From Nocardioides sp. IC4_145 (GTDB lineage Bacteria; Actinomycetota; Actinomycetes; Propionibacteriales; Nocardioidaceae), in contig NZ_JAANMS010000012.1 in assembly GCF_011250565.1 (NCBI RefSeq), positions 22,899-86,898 of the forward strand: a DNA stretch of 64,000 nt, written 5' to 3'. The position numbers were made by a program, and so were the translations under genes. The notes below the pieces were generated by a model. That model did not search any database and was not told the DNA's origin. It worked only from the letters and a program-made list of their open reading frames with translations. Shown piece after piece: positions 21,659 to 32,867 of this stretch (position 1 is the stretch's first letter; every line of letters starts with the position of its first letter).

Positions 21659-22468
21659 GCCGCACCCCGACCGCGAGGTCCTCGGTCAGCGCGCCGAGGG
21701 CGCGGAGGCCGGCGCGCCGGTCGTCGGCGTGGTCGAGCAGGCAGCGGACGAAGGCGGAGCCGACGATGACGCCGTCGGCGCCGATCCCGTCCCTGGCGGC
21801 GAGCTCGGCGGCCTGGTCGCCGTTGCTGACGCCGAGGCCGACCCCGACCGGGAGGTCGGTGGCCGCCTTCGTGCGGGCGACGAGCGGGCCGGCGAGGTCG
21901 CTGGTGGTCGTGCGGGCGCCCGTGACGCCCATGACCGCGGTGGCGTAGACGAAGCCGCGGCAGGCCGCGGTGGTCATCGCGATCCGCTCGTCGGTCGACG
22001 ACGGCGCGACGAGGAAGACCTTGTCCAGGCCGTGCTCGTCGGCAGCGGCGATCCACTCCGGGGCGCTGTCGGGGGTGAGGTCGGGGGTGATCAGCCCCGC
22101 TCCCCCGGCACTCGCGAGGTCCGCGGCGAACTGCGGCACCCCGTAGCGCTCGACGGGGTTCCAGTAGGTCATCACCAGGGTCGGCGTGCCGGTCGCGGCG
22201 ACCGCCTCGACGGTGCGGAGCACGTCGGTGGTCCGCACGCCGCGCTCCAGCGCGGCCTGGGCGGCGGCCTGGATGGTCGGGCCGTCCATGACCGGGTCGC
22301 TGTAGGGCAGGCCGATCTCGATGACGTCGCAGCCGGCGTCGACAAGCGTGCGCAGCGCGTCGATGCCGCCGGCCACGTCGGGGTAGCCGGCGGGCAGGTA
22401 GCCGACCAGCGCGGCCCGGCCGTCCGCGCGCGCCTGCGCGAACACGGTCGCCGTCGTCGTACCAGCGC

Positions 22469-22472
<4 letters not shown>
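21651..22472 (-). CDS. trpA: Tryptophan synthase alpha chain
   Basis: A 273-residue TIM-barrel subunit that cleaves indole-3-glycerol phosphate to indole. The catalytic Glu is in [16 protein letters not shown] (about residue 51), the catalytic Asp in [20 protein letters not shown] is conserved and the phosphate site is near [10 protein letters not shown] and IVGSAFVR. The ATG at 22472 overlaps the trpB stop by four bases; the frame continues upstream to 22535 but inside trpB. The size is normal. Confidence 0.95.
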
Positions 22473-23748
<1,276 letters not shown>

Positions 23749-23752
<4 letters not shown>

Positions 23753-24531
23753 CCGCCCACTCCTGTCATCGCGCGCACCGCGGTCTGCGGGTCGCCGTCC
23801 TTGACCAGCGCCTCGCCGACGAGCACCGCGCGGGCGCCCTCGCCCACGAACCGCTCGACGTCGGCCGGCGAGAAGATCCCCGACTCGGCCACCTTCACCC
23901 GGTCGTCGGGCACCAGCGGCGCGAGCCGCCCGAAGGTGTCGGCGTGGATCTCCAGCGTCTTGAGGTTGCGCGCGTTGACGCCGATCAGCTCGGCGCCGAG
24001 CTCGACAGCGCGCTCGGTCTCGGCCTCGTCGTGCACCTCGACGAGCACGGTCAGCCCCAGCTCGCGGGCCTCGTCGTGGAGGCGGCGCAGCTCGTCGTCC
24101 GGCAGCGCGGCCACGATGAGCAGCGCCAGGTCGGCACCGGCGGCGCGGGCCTCGACGAGCTGGTAGGTCGAGACGATGAAGTCCTTGCGCAGCAGCGGCA
24201 CGTCGACCGCCGCCCGCACCGCGCGCAGGTCGGCCAGGCTGCCGCCGAAGCGCCGCTGCTCGGTCAGCACGCTGATGGCGGCGGCCCCGCCCGCGGCGTA
24301 CTCCCCCGCCAGCACGGCGGGGTCGGGGATGTCGGCGAGGTCGCCCTTGCTGGGGCTGCGCCGCTTGACCTCGGCGATGACGCTCGCGCCCGGCGCTCGG
24401 AAGTGCGGCATCGGGTCCCGCGGCGGGTCCACGTCGGCGAGGGCCGCCCGCACGTCGGCGAGGGGCAGGGCCGCCTCGCGCTCGGCGAGGTCGGCACGGA
24501 CCCCGTCGACGATGTCGTCGAGCACGGACAC
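23749..24531 (-). CDS. trpC: Indole-3-glycerol phosphate synthase
   Basis: A 260-residue single-function TIM barrel that closes the indole ring. [13 protein letters not shown] near residue 52 holds the catalytic Lys; [24 protein letters not shown] and VAESGIFS complete the site. The GTG at 24531 is preceded by GAGGAG at six bases. There is no trpF domain or trpF gene beside it, which fits use of the dual-function PriA (hisA gene at 35.2 kb). Confidence 0.95.
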
Positions 24532-24622
24532 GGCTGCTCCTCAGGAGGTGGTTCGGGTGGCGGCAGCGCCGCCGGGGGTGACCCCGGGCGCCGGGCGGCG
24601 CCACGGTCGGGTCACCGCGAGG

Positions 24623-24817
24623 TCACTCGTGCAGGCCCATCTTGTCCATGGCGACGAAGATGACGAGCGCGCCGACGACCATCGCCACGCCGACCCAGAA
24701 CACCACGAAGCTGACCGGGTCGAGCATCAGCCCGACGCCGCCGACCACGAAGCCGAGCAGGGCGACCACGACGGCGGTCCAGGCCGCGGGGGTGTTGCCG
24801 TGGTTGGCACTAGACAT
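24623..24817 (-). CDS. Small HGxxPAAW-type membrane protein
   Basis: A 64-residue protein with the motif HGNTPAAW near the start and two hydrophobic helices (TAVVVALLGFVVGGVGL and VSFVVFWVGVAMVVGALVIF). Proteins with this motif are widespread in actinobacteria and often lie, as here, beside trp genes. The function is unknown. It sits between the Trp-region membrane protein and trpC, and is probably co-transcribed. Confidence 0.85.
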   Translation of the reverse strand: MSSANHGNTPAAWTAVVVALLGFVVGGVGLMLDPVSFVVFWVGVAMVVGALVIFVAMDKMGLHE

Positions 24818-24879
24818 GCGGAGAGCTCCTCGATCGTGGGTCGTGGTGACGCCCCGATCCTAGCGACCGGGGCGCACGC

Positions 24880-25482
24880 TCAGGCCGTCGGGTCGCGCCC
24901 CTCGTCCATCGCCTTCCACAGGTCGATGTTGGTGGCGTCCTCCGGCGCGACCGGCCCCGGAGCGTCCGCGGACCCGTCTGCGGACCCGCCGGCCGGTGCG
25001 TCGTACCGGCTGCCCATCTCGGGCCAGGTCGGGACGAACCGCACGGCGGCGACCGAGGCGGCCAGCGTGACGAGCGAGCCGAGCGCGGTGGCCCAGGACC
25101 ACGCGGTGCGGCTGACCTCGGGGGCGGGCTCCGCCGCGGCGTACGCCGCGCGCACGTCGTCGACGGTCGAGGACCAGCCGACCACGACCGCCACGACGAG
25201 CCCGACCGCGGCGACCGCCCCGAGCAGCGCGACCGCGCGGCGCACGCGGCGCCGCGTCACCAGCACCACGCCCCAGCAGGCCAGCACCACGAGCGCGAGG
25301 GCGGTCGCGGCCGGCATCTCGCCGATGTCGCCGGCCGCGTAGCCCGCGACCGAGGCGGCGACCCCGCCACCTGCCTCGGCCTCGGCCCACGCGCGGCTCC
25401 CACCGACGGCCGCCAGGGTCGCGCCGGCCAGCCCGGCGAGGACGACGGGGCCGAAGGTCCGGCGCGAGCGCTGGTCAGCCAC
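24880..25482 (-). CDS. Trp-region conserved membrane protein (TIGR02234-like)
   Basis: A 200-residue protein with about four hydrophobic helices and the family-typical C-terminal [13 protein letters not shown]. Such proteins are found next to actinobacterial trp genes; some have been proposed as tryptophan-associated transport or biosynthesis helpers, but the role is not established. In many relatives trpE lies between hisI and this gene. Here the start overlaps hisI by eight bases, so trpE is absent from this place. A short Ser-Ala-Asp-Gly repeat lies in the C-terminal linker. Confidence 0.82.
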   Translation of the reverse strand: MADQRSRRTFGPVVLAGLAGATLAAVGGSRAWAEAEAGGGVAASVAGYAAGDIGEMPAATALALVVLACWGVVLVTRRRVRRAVALLGAVAAVGLVVAVVVGWSSTVDDVRAAYAAAEPAPEVSRTAWSWATALGSLVTLAASVAAVRFVPTWPEMGSRYDAPAGGSADGSADAPGPVAPEDATNIDLWKAMDEGRDPTA

Positions 25483-25822
25483 GGGTCGGCAGCTCCACCG
25501 CGTCGAAGCAGGTCCGGTCGCCGGTGTGGCAGGCGGCGCCCTCCTGGTCGACCTTCACCAGCAGGGTGTCGCCGTCGCAGTCGAGGCGGACCTCCTTGAC
25601 CCACTGCACGTGGCCGGAGGTCTCGCCCTTGATCCAGTACTCCTGGCGGGAGCGCGACCAGTACGTCGCACGGCCGGTGGTCAGCGTGCGGTGCAGCGCC
25701 TCGTCGTCCATCCAGCCCAGCATCAGCACCTCGCCGGTGTCGTGCTGCTGCACCACCGCCGGCACCAGTCCGTCGGCGGTGCGCTTGAGGCGGTCGGCGA
25801 TGTCGGGGGCCAGGGAGCTCAC
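25475..25822 (-). CDS. hisI: Phosphoribosyl-AMP cyclohydrolase
   Basis: A 115-residue enzyme of histidine synthesis opening the adenine ring of phosphoribosyl-AMP. The zinc/metal residues appear in [10 protein letters not shown] and CHTGDRTCF near the C-terminus, with [11 protein letters not shown] and [11 protein letters not shown] before. It is monofunctional, with no HisE domain. The GTG at 25822 gives the normal length. It is separated from hisF, its usual neighbour, by about 8.6 kb of unrelated genes on the same strand. Confidence 0.95.
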   Translation of the reverse strand: MSSLAPDIADRLKRTADGLVPAVVQQHDTGEVLMLGWMDDEALHRTLTTGRATYWSRSRQEYWIKGETSGHVQWVKEVRLDCDGDTLLVKVDQEGAACHTGDRTCFDAVELPTRG

Positions 25823-25893
25823 CTGCTCAGTATCCCCGGACCGTCCCCGGTCCCCGTCATCGCGCGTGCCTCCGCCCCAGCCCAGCCTCGGCC

Positions 25894-28800
25894 TCAGCCG
25901 GGGATGCTGACCCGGACCCGCTTCTGGCCGGACGCCGTCAGCCGGTCACCGGCGTACCTCACCGTGAAGGCGTGCATCCCGTCGGTCAGCTTCGTCACGA
26001 CCAGCCGGACCCGGCCGTCCTGGAGGAGCCCCGTGGCGACCACGCGGCCCCGCTCGAGCACCCGGACGTGACCGGTCGGGTCGGCCCCGGGGGCGGTGAC
26101 GACGAGGCGCAGCACGGCCCTGCGGCCGTTCGCGTCCTTCGTCAGCCGCAGCCGCGGCGTCGCCTTGACCAGCGCAGCGAGGGAGGCGGTCCGCTGGGTC
26201 GTCGCTCGGGTCGGGTGGGTGTAGGTCACCCGGACACCGATCCGCCGACCCAGGTCGTCGGCGGTGACCCGGTAGGTGCCGCCGGTCGCGCCGGCGACGT
26301 CGCGGCCGTCGCGGAGCCACTGGTACGTCGCGGTCGCGTCGCCCGGGACCGAGGACCCGGCGTCGGCGACCAGCTGGGCCCCGACCCGTGCCCTGCCGGT
26401 GACCGACGGGCCACCGACGACGGTGACCGGGCTGTCCGCCACGGCGGCGGTGGGCAGCGAGGTCGCGGTGGCGTCCTCGTGGCCGGCGCGCCGGGCGGTC
26501 ACGACGACGGTGAGCTGCCGACCGAGGACCGCGCTCGTCGGGGAGTACGACGCGCCCGTCGCGCCCGCGATCGGGGCGTCGCCGGCTCGCCACTGGTAGG
26601 TCACCGACGCCGGTGCCGGCGTCCAGGTGCCGCTGGTCGCGGTGAGCCTTCCTCCAACGACCGGCGTACCGGTGATCGTCGGCCGTGCCGTGTTGACGAG
26701 CTCCTCGAGATCGGCGACCACCGCGGGCGTCCGGGCGGACTCGGCGCTGGCCGCGCTCAGGCCGGTCCTGGTGGCGGTCACCCGCACCGAGACCTGCTTG
26801 CCGACCTGCGCGGCACCGAGCAGCAGCTCGTTGGTGGTCACGCCGGCGATCGGCGCGCCGTCGGCGAGCCACTGGTAGGCCAGCGTGGGGCCGTCGACCG
26901 ACCACGTACCGCCGGTGGCGGTGAGCTTCTCGCCCTCGCGGGGGGTGCCCGTGACGGTCGGCAGCACGCGGTTCGTGATCGCGGCGCGGGTGACGGGCGC
27001 GGTGGCGGCCGAGGTGGCCGTCGCGGTGCTGCCACCCGTCGCCGTGACCTTGACCGCGATCCGGCGGCCGACCTGCGCCTCGGACGGGTCGAACGTCCTC
27101 GCGGTCGCGCCGGCGATGTTCGTCCCGTCGGCGGTCCACTGGTAGGTGAACGCGGTCGGCGTCGTGCTCCACTCGCCGTTGCTCGCGGTGAGCGTCGAGC
27201 CGGTCGCCGGGGTGCCCGTGATGCTCGGCGCGAGGCGGTTCTCGAACGGCGCGCCGGCGAAGAGGCCGGCGCTCGGACCGGTCTCCTGCGAGCTGACGGT
27301 CAGCGGCTCGAGCCCGGCCTGGGTGCCGGTGACCCGGATCGCGTAGCGCACGCCGGAGCTGTACCGCGACGGCGTGTAGGTGTCCCCCGTCGCGCCGCTG
27401 ATCGGCGAGCCGTCGGCCAGCCACTGCACCGCGAGCGTCGTGCCCGGCGACCACGTGCCGGTGTTCGCGGTCATCGTCGTGCCGCCCTTGGCGCCGCCCG
27501 AGATCCAGGGGCGGGCGGTGTTCTGCACCTGCACGCGGCCGACGGTGAAGTCGACGTTCGGCATCGCGCCGTTCACGACCACGTCCGTGGCCCCGGCGCG
27601 GGTGCCGGACGACGGCCAGTAGACGCTGAACGGCTGGCTGCCCGAGGTGCCGGTGGCGCGGACGCGGTAGGCGCGGTGCGCGACGCGCATCGACCAGCCG
27701 CCGTCGGCTGCCGTGGTGTCCTGGGCGACCGGGCTGTCGACCTCGGTCGTGACCGCGACGCCGTCACGGATGTCGGTGACGAGGTTGTAGTAGGCCTCGA
27801 CGGTGGCCGCCACGCCCGCGCCCTGGGGGTTGCGCACCGAGCCGGAGAGGACGCTGGTGGCGATGGTCCGCGCCGGGACGGCGGTGACCTTCTCGGCGGC
27901 GACGCTCACGTCGGCGGCCTTGTCCAGGCCCACCAGGCCGGGCAGGAAGCCCCGGCCCAGCCCGTCGGGCGCGGCCTCGACGCGGTACGTCCCGGCAGGG
28001 ACCGCCAGCTCGTAGTAGCCGTCGCTCGTGACGACGGACCCGCCCCGGGGCGCCCAGGACGTCCGCACGGCGTTGGTCTCGGGCTCCCGGGTCCGCACCT
28101 CGCGGAAGAAGCGCAGCGTCGTGCGCCCCGTGAACGGCGTGCCGTCGGGGTTCACCAGGCGGCCCGTGACGCGGCCCAGCAGGGCGAGCGTCGCGTTGGT
28201 GCCCGGCTTGTCGCCCCTGTCCGCGATGACGACGTCGGTGCCCTCGTCCGCGCTGCTGCCGCCGCCCACGAAGGTCTCCCCGTAGCCGGGGTGGCTGAAG
28301 CCGATGCGGTAGGTGCCGGGGGCCAGCGTCAACGAGTAGGTCCCGTCGGCCGCGGTCTCTGCCGTGGTGCCCGGCACGGGCGCCCAGGTCTGCGAGCCGT
28401 CCTGCTCGATCACGAAGCGGTAGGGGGTGACCTCGGCGTCCGGGAAGGGCCGTCCCGCCACCGTGCGGACGGTGCCCGACACCGTCGCGCCGGCGGTGCG
28501 TGCGACGAGCGTCGCGGGGTCCAGCCGCTCGGACCCACCCGCGTCGACGACGACGTCGTCGGCGAGCTCACGCGTGGACCGGCCGTCGTACCACTCGGCG
28601 ACGAACCCCGAGGCCACGAAGCCGACCTTGTAGGTCCCGGAGGGGACCGTCGCGGTGTAGGTGCCGTCCGCCGCGGTGGTGGCCCTCGTCGTCTGCGCCT
28701 CGGTCCACACCACGGCGCCGGACGCGTCGGTCGACCTGCGCTCGACGGTGATCGTGACGCCGCGGACGGGGACGCCCCCGTCCGTGGTCACCAGGCCCGA

Positions 28801-28932
28801 GATGGTCCCGGCCGCGGCTGGATCGGCGGCGGACGCGGGCGCGGCGCTCAGGGCGCCGAGCACGAGGGCCAGCGCGGTCAGCAGGACCGCGAGCGGTCCG
28901 CTCCGCAGGCGGGTGGACGGGCTGGAGGGCAT
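25894..28932 (-). CDS. Large secreted protein of carboxypeptidase-regulatory-like and Ig-like repeats
   Basis: A 1012-residue exported protein. The signal peptide spans residues 1-36 (APASAADP). Four beta-sandwich domains of the carboxypeptidase regulatory type follow (starting near 43, 149, 254 and 362; each has a GxVxGxV-like start and ADGTYxxxVPxGTY). Then come five tandem Ig-like repeats of about 85-90 residues (near 471, 565, 654, 747, 840), each with a P-x-(I/V)-(T/S)-G start and YQW-ADG-I-GAT core. A last Ig-like module is at 923-1012. No LPXTG, lipobox or transmembrane end is seen, so it is probably released or bound non-covalently to the envelope. It may be an adhesin or matrix protein; no enzyme motif was found. 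Confidence 0.8.
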   Translation of the reverse strand: MPSSPSTRLRSGPLAVLLTALALVLGALSAAPASAADPAAAGTISGLVTTDGGVPVRGVTITVERRSTDASGAVVWTEAQTTRATTAADGTYTATVPSGTYKVGFVASGFVAEWYDGRSTRELADDVVVDAGGSERLDPATLVARTAGATVSGTVRTVAGRPFPDAEVTPYRFVIEQDGSQTWAPVPGTTAETAADGTYSLTLAPGTYRIGFSHPGYGETFVGGGSSADEGTDVVIADRGDKPGTNATLALLGRVTGRLVNPDGTPFTGRTTLRFFREVRTREPETNAVRTSWAPRGGSVVTSDGYYELAVPAGTYRVEAAPDGLGRGFLPGLVGLDKAADVSVAAEKVTAVPARTIATSVLSGSVRNPQGAGVAATVEAYYNLVTDIRDGVAVTTEVDSPVAQDTTAADGGWSMRVAHRAYRVRATGTSGSQPFSVYWPSSGTRAGATDVVVNGAMPNVDFTVGRVQVQNTARPWISGGAKGGTTMTANTGTWSPGTTLAVQWLADGSPISGATGDTYTPSRYSSGVRYAIRVTGTQAGLEPLTVSSQETGPSAGLFAGAPFENRLAPSITGTPATGSTLTASNGEWSTTPTAFTYQWTADGTNIAGATARTFDPSEAQVGRRIAVKVTATGGSTATATSAATAPVTRAAITNRVLPTVTGTPREGEKLTATGGTWSVDGPTLAYQWLADGAPIAGVTTNELLLGAAQVGKQVSVRVTATRTGLSAASAESARTPAVVADLEELVNTARPTITGTPVVGGRLTATSGTWTPAPASVTYQWRAGDAPIAGATGASYSPTSAVLGRQLTVVVTARRAGHEDATATSLPTAAVADSPVTVVGGPSVTGRARVGAQLVADAGSSVPGDATATYQWLRDGRDVAGATGGTYRVTADDLGRRIGVRVTYTHPTRATTQRTASLAALVKATPRLRLTKDANGRRAVLRLVVTAPGADPTGHVRVLERGRVVATGLLQDGRVRLVVTKLTDGMHAFTVRYAGDRLTASGQKRVRVSIPG
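26167..27522 (-). repeat. Five tandem Ig-like repeat units in the secreted protein
   Basis: Codons 471-922 encode five diverged copies of one Ig-like unit. Recurrent cores are [42 protein letters not shown] and GGPSVTGRA at the starts, and WLADG/WTADG/WRAGD/WLRDG in the middle. The copies are clearly diverged, so this is an old duplication rather than a recent slip. Confidence 0.8.
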
Positions 28933-29042
28933 GGGTCACCTCTCGTGACAGGGAGACACCCCAGGGGGTAGGGGCGGCGACCCTCCAACGACCCCGTCGG
29001 GGGCCTGTCACGGGCCCGGAGGCCGCGAAGGTGAAACCACCC

Positions 29043-29073
29043 GGCGGCACTAGCCCGACCGGGCCATGCCGCC
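29043..29073 (-). terminator. Hairpin after the ABC exporter genes
   Basis: GGCGGCA (29043-29049) pairs with TGCCGCC (29067-29073), and an inner GCCC/GGGC stem extends it. It begins 14 bases after the stop at 29087. There is no T-run on the minus strand, so termination is probable but not certain. Confidence 0.5.
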
Positions 29074-29086
29074 CTGGGGTGCCCCG

Positions 29087-30883
29087 TCACCGATCCTGCT
29101 GGGCGACCCAGGACGCGTGCAGGCCGGCGTACACGCCGCCCTCCTCGGCGACGAGCGCGGCGTGCGGCCCGCGCTGGACGACCTGGCCGCGGTCGACGAC
29201 GACGACCTCGTCGGCGTTCTCGGCGGTGGAGAGCCGGTGGGCGATGGTGACGGAGGTGCGGCCGTTCATCAGGCGCTCCAGCGCCCGGCCGATGCGCATC
29301 TCGAGGGCCGGGTCGACCGCGCTCGTCGCCTCGTCGAGCACCAACAGGTCCGGGTCGGCGAGGTGCGCGCGCAGCAGCGCCACGAGCTGGCGCTCCCCCG
29401 CCGAGAGCGACTCGCCGCGCTGGCCGACCTGCGTCTCGATGCCCCGGGGCAGGCCGGCGAGCCAGTCGCCCAGCCCGAGCTCCTCCGCGCTCGCGCGGAT
29501 CTCGTCGTCGGTGGCGTCGAGGCGCCCGTAGCGGACGTTGGCGGCCAGGGTGTCGTCGAAGAGGAAGCCCTCCTGCGGCACCAGCACCACGCTGCGCCGC
29601 AGGGACGCCGAGCCGATGTCGCGCACGTCGATGCCGTCGAGCAGCACGCGCCCCTCGGAGGGGTCCATCAACCGGGTCAGCAGCTTGGCGACCGTCGACT
29701 TGCCGGAGCCGGTCTCACCCACGACCGCCACCCGGGTGCCGGAGCTGATCGCGAGGTCGACGTCGCGCAGCACCAGCGGCCCGCCGGGGTAGGCGAAGGA
29801 CACGTGCTCGAACCGCACGTCGATCGGCCCGCGCGGCAGCACGGCGCCCGCCTCGCCGGGGTCGACCAGGTCGGCCGGGGTCTCGAGGATGCCGATGACG
29901 CGGCGCCAGCCGGCGATCGCGTTCTGCGCGTCGGTGAGGATCTGCGTGCCCATCTGCACCGGGCCGACGAACAGCGTCACGAGGAACGCGAACGCGAGCA
30001 CCTGGCCCGCGGTGATGTCCCCGCCCCACAGCCGCCCCTGGCCGAGCCAGATGCCGACGATCAGCACGCCGGCGTTGGCCAGGCCGGCGGAGACGCCGCC
30101 CAGGGAGAACGAGAACGCCGTGAAGCCCTGCGCCCGCGTGCTGGCCGCCTTGTGCGCGTCGATCGCCTCGTCGATGCGCCGCTGGGTCCGGTGCTCGACG
30201 GCGTAGGACCGCACGACGGCCGCCCCGACGACCGGCTCGGACACGGCCGAGAGCATCAGGCCGACCTGGCGGCGTACGGTGCCGTAGGCGTCGGACAGCT
30301 TGCGCTGGAAGTAGCGCAGCGAGAGGAACAGCGGCGCGAAGCACAGCCACACGACCAGCGCGAGCTGCCAGCTGTAGACGACCATCACGACGGTCGCGAC
30401 GAGCACCTGCCCCACGCTGACGACGAAGAGCAGGCCGCCGAAGACGAGGAACTGGCTGACCTGGTCGACGTCGCTGGTGACGCGGGAGACCAGCGCGCCG
30501 CGGCGCTCGGTGTTCTGGGTGAGCAGCGGCAGGTCGTGGACGTGGCGGAAGGCCTTGGTCCGCAGCGTGGCCAGGCCGCGCTCGGCGGAGGTGAAGAGCC
30601 GGGTGGTCATGCGGTAGGACGCGAAGCTGGTGACCACGATCGCGAGCGCGGCGATGACGCCGGCCCACACGGTGAACGACACGTCGGGCCCGTCGGGACC
30701 GTTGACGCCGCGGTCGAGGACCTGCTGCACCGCGATGGGCACGACGACCTGGCCGGCCGAGGCGAGCACCGCCAGCGCGAGCGTGCCCCCGATGCCCTCC
30801 TTGAGCTCGGGCGAGAAGTGCACGCCGCGGCGGATGGTCCGGATCGCGCCGATCTCCTCGCCGGAGTCCATCACCGTGCTCAT
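29087..30883 (-). CDS. ABC exporter half-transporter with canonical ATP site
   Basis: A 598-residue protein with an N-terminal six-helix exporter domain (about 35-330) and a C-terminal ATPase domain. Walker A is GETGSGKST, the signature LSAGERQLVALLRAHL, Walker B LLVLDEATSAVD with the catalytic Glu, and the switch His is in TIAHRLST. It overlaps the upstream exporter gene by four bases, so the two almost surely form a heterodimer. Exporters of this class move drugs, lipids or peptides outwards; the substrate is unknown. The Ig-like protein gene lies just downstream. Confidence 0.9.
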   Translation of the reverse strand: MSTVMDSGEEIGAIRTIRRGVHFSPELKEGIGGTLALAVLASAGQVVVPIAVQQVLDRGVNGPDGPDVSFTVWAGVIAALAIVVTSFASYRMTTRLFTSAERGLATLRTKAFRHVHDLPLLTQNTERRGALVSRVTSDVDQVSQFLVFGGLLFVVSVGQVLVATVVMVVYSWQLALVVWLCFAPLFLSLRYFQRKLSDAYGTVRRQVGLMLSAVSEPVVGAAVVRSYAVEHRTQRRIDEAIDAHKAASTRAQGFTAFSFSLGGVSAGLANAGVLIVGIWLGQGRLWGGDITAGQVLAFAFLVTLFVGPVQMGTQILTDAQNAIAGWRRVIGILETPADLVDPGEAGAVLPRGPIDVRFEHVSFAYPGGPLVLRDVDLAISSGTRVAVVGETGSGKSTVAKLLTRLMDPSEGRVLLDGIDVRDIGSASLRRSVVLVPQEGFLFDDTLAANVRYGRLDATDDEIRASAEELGLGDWLAGLPRGIETQVGQRGESLSAGERQLVALLRAHLADPDLLVLDEATSAVDPALEMRIGRALERLMNGRTSVTIAHRLSTAENADEVVVVDRGQVVQRGPHAALVAEEGGVYAGLHASWVAQQDR

Positions 30884-32715
30884 GCCGTCACCCCCTGGTC
30901 GTCGTGTGTGTCGTCGTGCATGTCGTCGTGCTCGGTCTCGTAGGCGTTGACCAGGTGGGCGTAGGAGGGGCTGCGCCGCAGCAGCTCCGCGTGGGTGCCG
31001 CGGTCGACGATCCGGCCGCCCTGGAGGTGGACGACCTCGTCGGCCAGCGCGATCGTCGCCTTGCGGTAGGCCACGACGACCAGCGTCGGGCCCGCGCCGG
31101 TCTCGTCGCGCAGCGCGGCGAGGATCCGTGCCTCGACCTCCGGGTCCACCGCCGAGGTCGCGTCGTCGAGGACGAGCAGCCGCGGCCGGCGCACGAGCGC
31201 GCGCGCCAGCGAGATCCGCTGGCGCTGGCCGCCCGAGAGCGAGGTGCCGCGCTCACCCAGCCGGGTGTCGAGCCCGTGCGGGAGGGCGGCGACGAAGCCG
31301 TCGGCCTGCGCGGCCCGCAGCGCCGCCCAGACCTCGTCGTCGGTGACGTCGGCGCCGAGGGTGACGTTGCCGCGGACGGTGTCGTCGAAGAGGAACGGCG
31401 TCTGCGGGACGCTCGCGACCGCCTCGGCGAGCTCGCCGCGGGCCAGGTCGCGCAGGTCCGTGCCGTCGAGGAGGATTCGCCCGGCGTCGGGGTCGACGAG
31501 GCGGCTGAGCAGCATGGTCAGCGTGCTCTTGCCGGACGCGGTCGCGCCGACCACGGCCACGGTGCGGCCGGGGGCAACGGCCAGGTCGACCCCGTCGAGC
31601 AGCCGCCGGCCGGGCTCGTAGGAGTAGGCCAGCCCCTCGACCGCCAGGGACGCGCCGCGCGTGCCGGTCGGGGCGACCGCGGCCGCGGTGCGGTCGCCGT
31701 ACGGCATCTCCCCGGTCGCGTCGAGCACGCCCCGCACCCGCCGGTAGCCCACGACGCTGCGGGGGAACTCGCCCAGCAGCCAGCCGATCGAGCGGATCGG
31801 GAAGGAGACGATGGTGAGCAGGTAGGCGACGGTCACGACGGCGCCGGCGTCGGTGGCGCCGCTGAGCACGCGCGAGACGCCGACGGCCAGGACGACGAGG
31901 ACGCCGATGTTCGGCAGCGCCGCCAGGGTCGGGTCGAACGCCGCGCGGATCCGGCCGGCCCTGATGTTGACGTCGCGCAGCTCGCGGGCGCGGGAGCCGA
32001 AGCGGTCGGTCTCCTCCGGCTCACGACCGAGGGTCTTGACGACCATCGCCCCGTCGAAGGACTCGTGCGCGATCTCGCTGACCTCCGCGCGCAGCTGCTG
32101 GGCGCGGGTCATCCAGCCCTGGGCGAGCCGCTGGTAGGCGACGTTGACCGCGATGACGACCGGGAAGATCGTGAGGCCGACCAGGGCCAGGACGACGTCG
32201 GCGAGGAGCATCTGCACGATCGCGATGACCATCATCGCCACGGTGCCGACGGCCATCGGCAGCGGCGCGATCGGCCCCCAGGCGGCCTCGACGTCGGAGT
32301 TGGCGTTGGAGAGCAGCTGGCCGGTCGGGTGCCGCTGGTGCCACTCCATCGGCAGGGTGAGGTACTGCCGGGTGACGGCGCGGCGGGTGTGGGCTTGCAT
32401 CCGGTACTGCATGATGCCGGCGCCGAGGCGCCGCGCGACGATGCCGACCGCGCGGAGGATCGCGACGCCGAGGAAGAGGCCGAGGACGGCCAGCAGCATG
32501 TCGGCGCCGACCTCACCGGTCTCGAAGGCCGGGAGGACGACGTGGTTGGTGGACCAGCCGAGGACCCAGGCGTCGGCGACGGTCAGCGCCCCGAAGAGGA
32601 CGCTGCCGAGGGTGGAGAGGGTGAAGATCCAGGGCTCGCGCTTGATCGCCACCCACAGCACGCGGAACCCCGCGCTGGTCGACCCTCGGCCCTGCTGCCC
32701 GTGCTCGTCCGCCAC
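30880..32715 (-). CDS. ABC exporter half-transporter with degenerate ATP site
   Basis: A 611-residue partner of the next gene, with a six-helix domain (about 30-330) and an ATPase domain. Walker A is GATASGKST and the signature LSGGQRQRISLARAL is intact, but Walker B reads LLVLDDATSAVD (Asp in place of the catalytic Glu) and the switch motif reads VVAYRKAT (Tyr in place of His). This is the pattern of heterodimeric exporters such as TM287/288 and BmrCD, where one site binds but hardly hydrolyses ATP. The C-terminal tail (residues about 596-608) is rich in His and Asp. The GTG start at 32715 lies about 50 bases after a hairpin. Confidence 0.9.
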   Translation of the reverse strand: MADEHGQQGRGSTSAGFRVLWVAIKREPWIFTLSTLGSVLFGALTVADAWVLGWSTNHVVLPAFETGEVGADMLLAVLGLFLGVAILRAVGIVARRLGAGIMQYRMQAHTRRAVTRQYLTLPMEWHQRHPTGQLLSNANSDVEAAWGPIAPLPMAVGTVAMMVIAIVQMLLADVVLALVGLTIFPVVIAVNVAYQRLAQGWMTRAQQLRAEVSEIAHESFDGAMVVKTLGREPEETDRFGSRARELRDVNIRAGRIRAAFDPTLAALPNIGVLVVLAVGVSRVLSGATDAGAVVTVAYLLTIVSFPIRSIGWLLGEFPRSVVGYRRVRGVLDATGEMPYGDRTAAAVAPTGTRGASLAVEGLAYSYEPGRRLLDGVDLAVAPGRTVAVVGATASGKSTLTMLLSRLVDPDAGRILLDGTDLRDLARGELAEAVASVPQTPFLFDDTVRGNVTLGADVTDDEVWAALRAAQADGFVAALPHGLDTRLGERGTSLSGGQRQRISLARALVRRPRLLVLDDATSAVDPEVEARILAALRDETGAGPTLVVVAYRKATIALADEVVHLQGGRIVDRGTHAELLRRSPSYAHLVNAYETEHDDMHDDTHDDQGVTA

Positions 32716-32765
32716 CCGCTCCTGCTTCCCTCGATCACGGGCTCAGCGCCCGGACGCGCCACGAT

Positions 32766-32792
32766 ATTCCGGCCGCCGGAGGCGGCCGGAAT
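32766..32792 (-). terminator. Strong palindromic hairpin between the TasA-like and ABC genes
   Basis: ATTCCGGCCGCC (32766-32777) pairs perfectly with 32781-32792 around loop GGA. On the minus strand it is followed by ATCGTGG, with no T-run. It lies 66 bases after the TasA-like stop and before the ABC gene start, and probably ends or attenuates the TasA-like transcript. Confidence 0.6.
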
Positions 32793-32817
32793 CGGTGGCG
32801 TGCGGGTGGCGGCGGAT

Positions 32818-32867
32818 GTCAGCCAGGATCAGCCGGGGTCAGCTCGGGTCAGCTCGGGTCAGCGGCT
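32818..32867 (-). repeat. 10-base tandem repeat forming a ladder of stop codons
   Basis: On the minus strand the unit GCTGACCCGA recurs about five times with exact 10-base spacing. Its TGA triplets lie at 32859, 32849, 32839, 32829 and 32819; the first is the stop of the TasA-like gene. Since 10 is not a multiple of three, the ladder places stops in all three frames. Confidence 0.8.

Noticed and set aside
25972..28971. A 999-codon plus-strand frame opposite the Ig-like protein
   Set aside because: Low-complexity Arg/Gly/Asp sequence; the minus-strand frame has a signal peptide and domain repeats.
28933..29042. Riboswitch in the leader of the Ig-like protein gene (ydaO/c-di-AMP or c-di-GMP type)
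   Set aside because: GGTTTCACC and a CGTGACAGG/CCTGTCACG pair caught the eye, but the conserved cores of these classes are not present in order.
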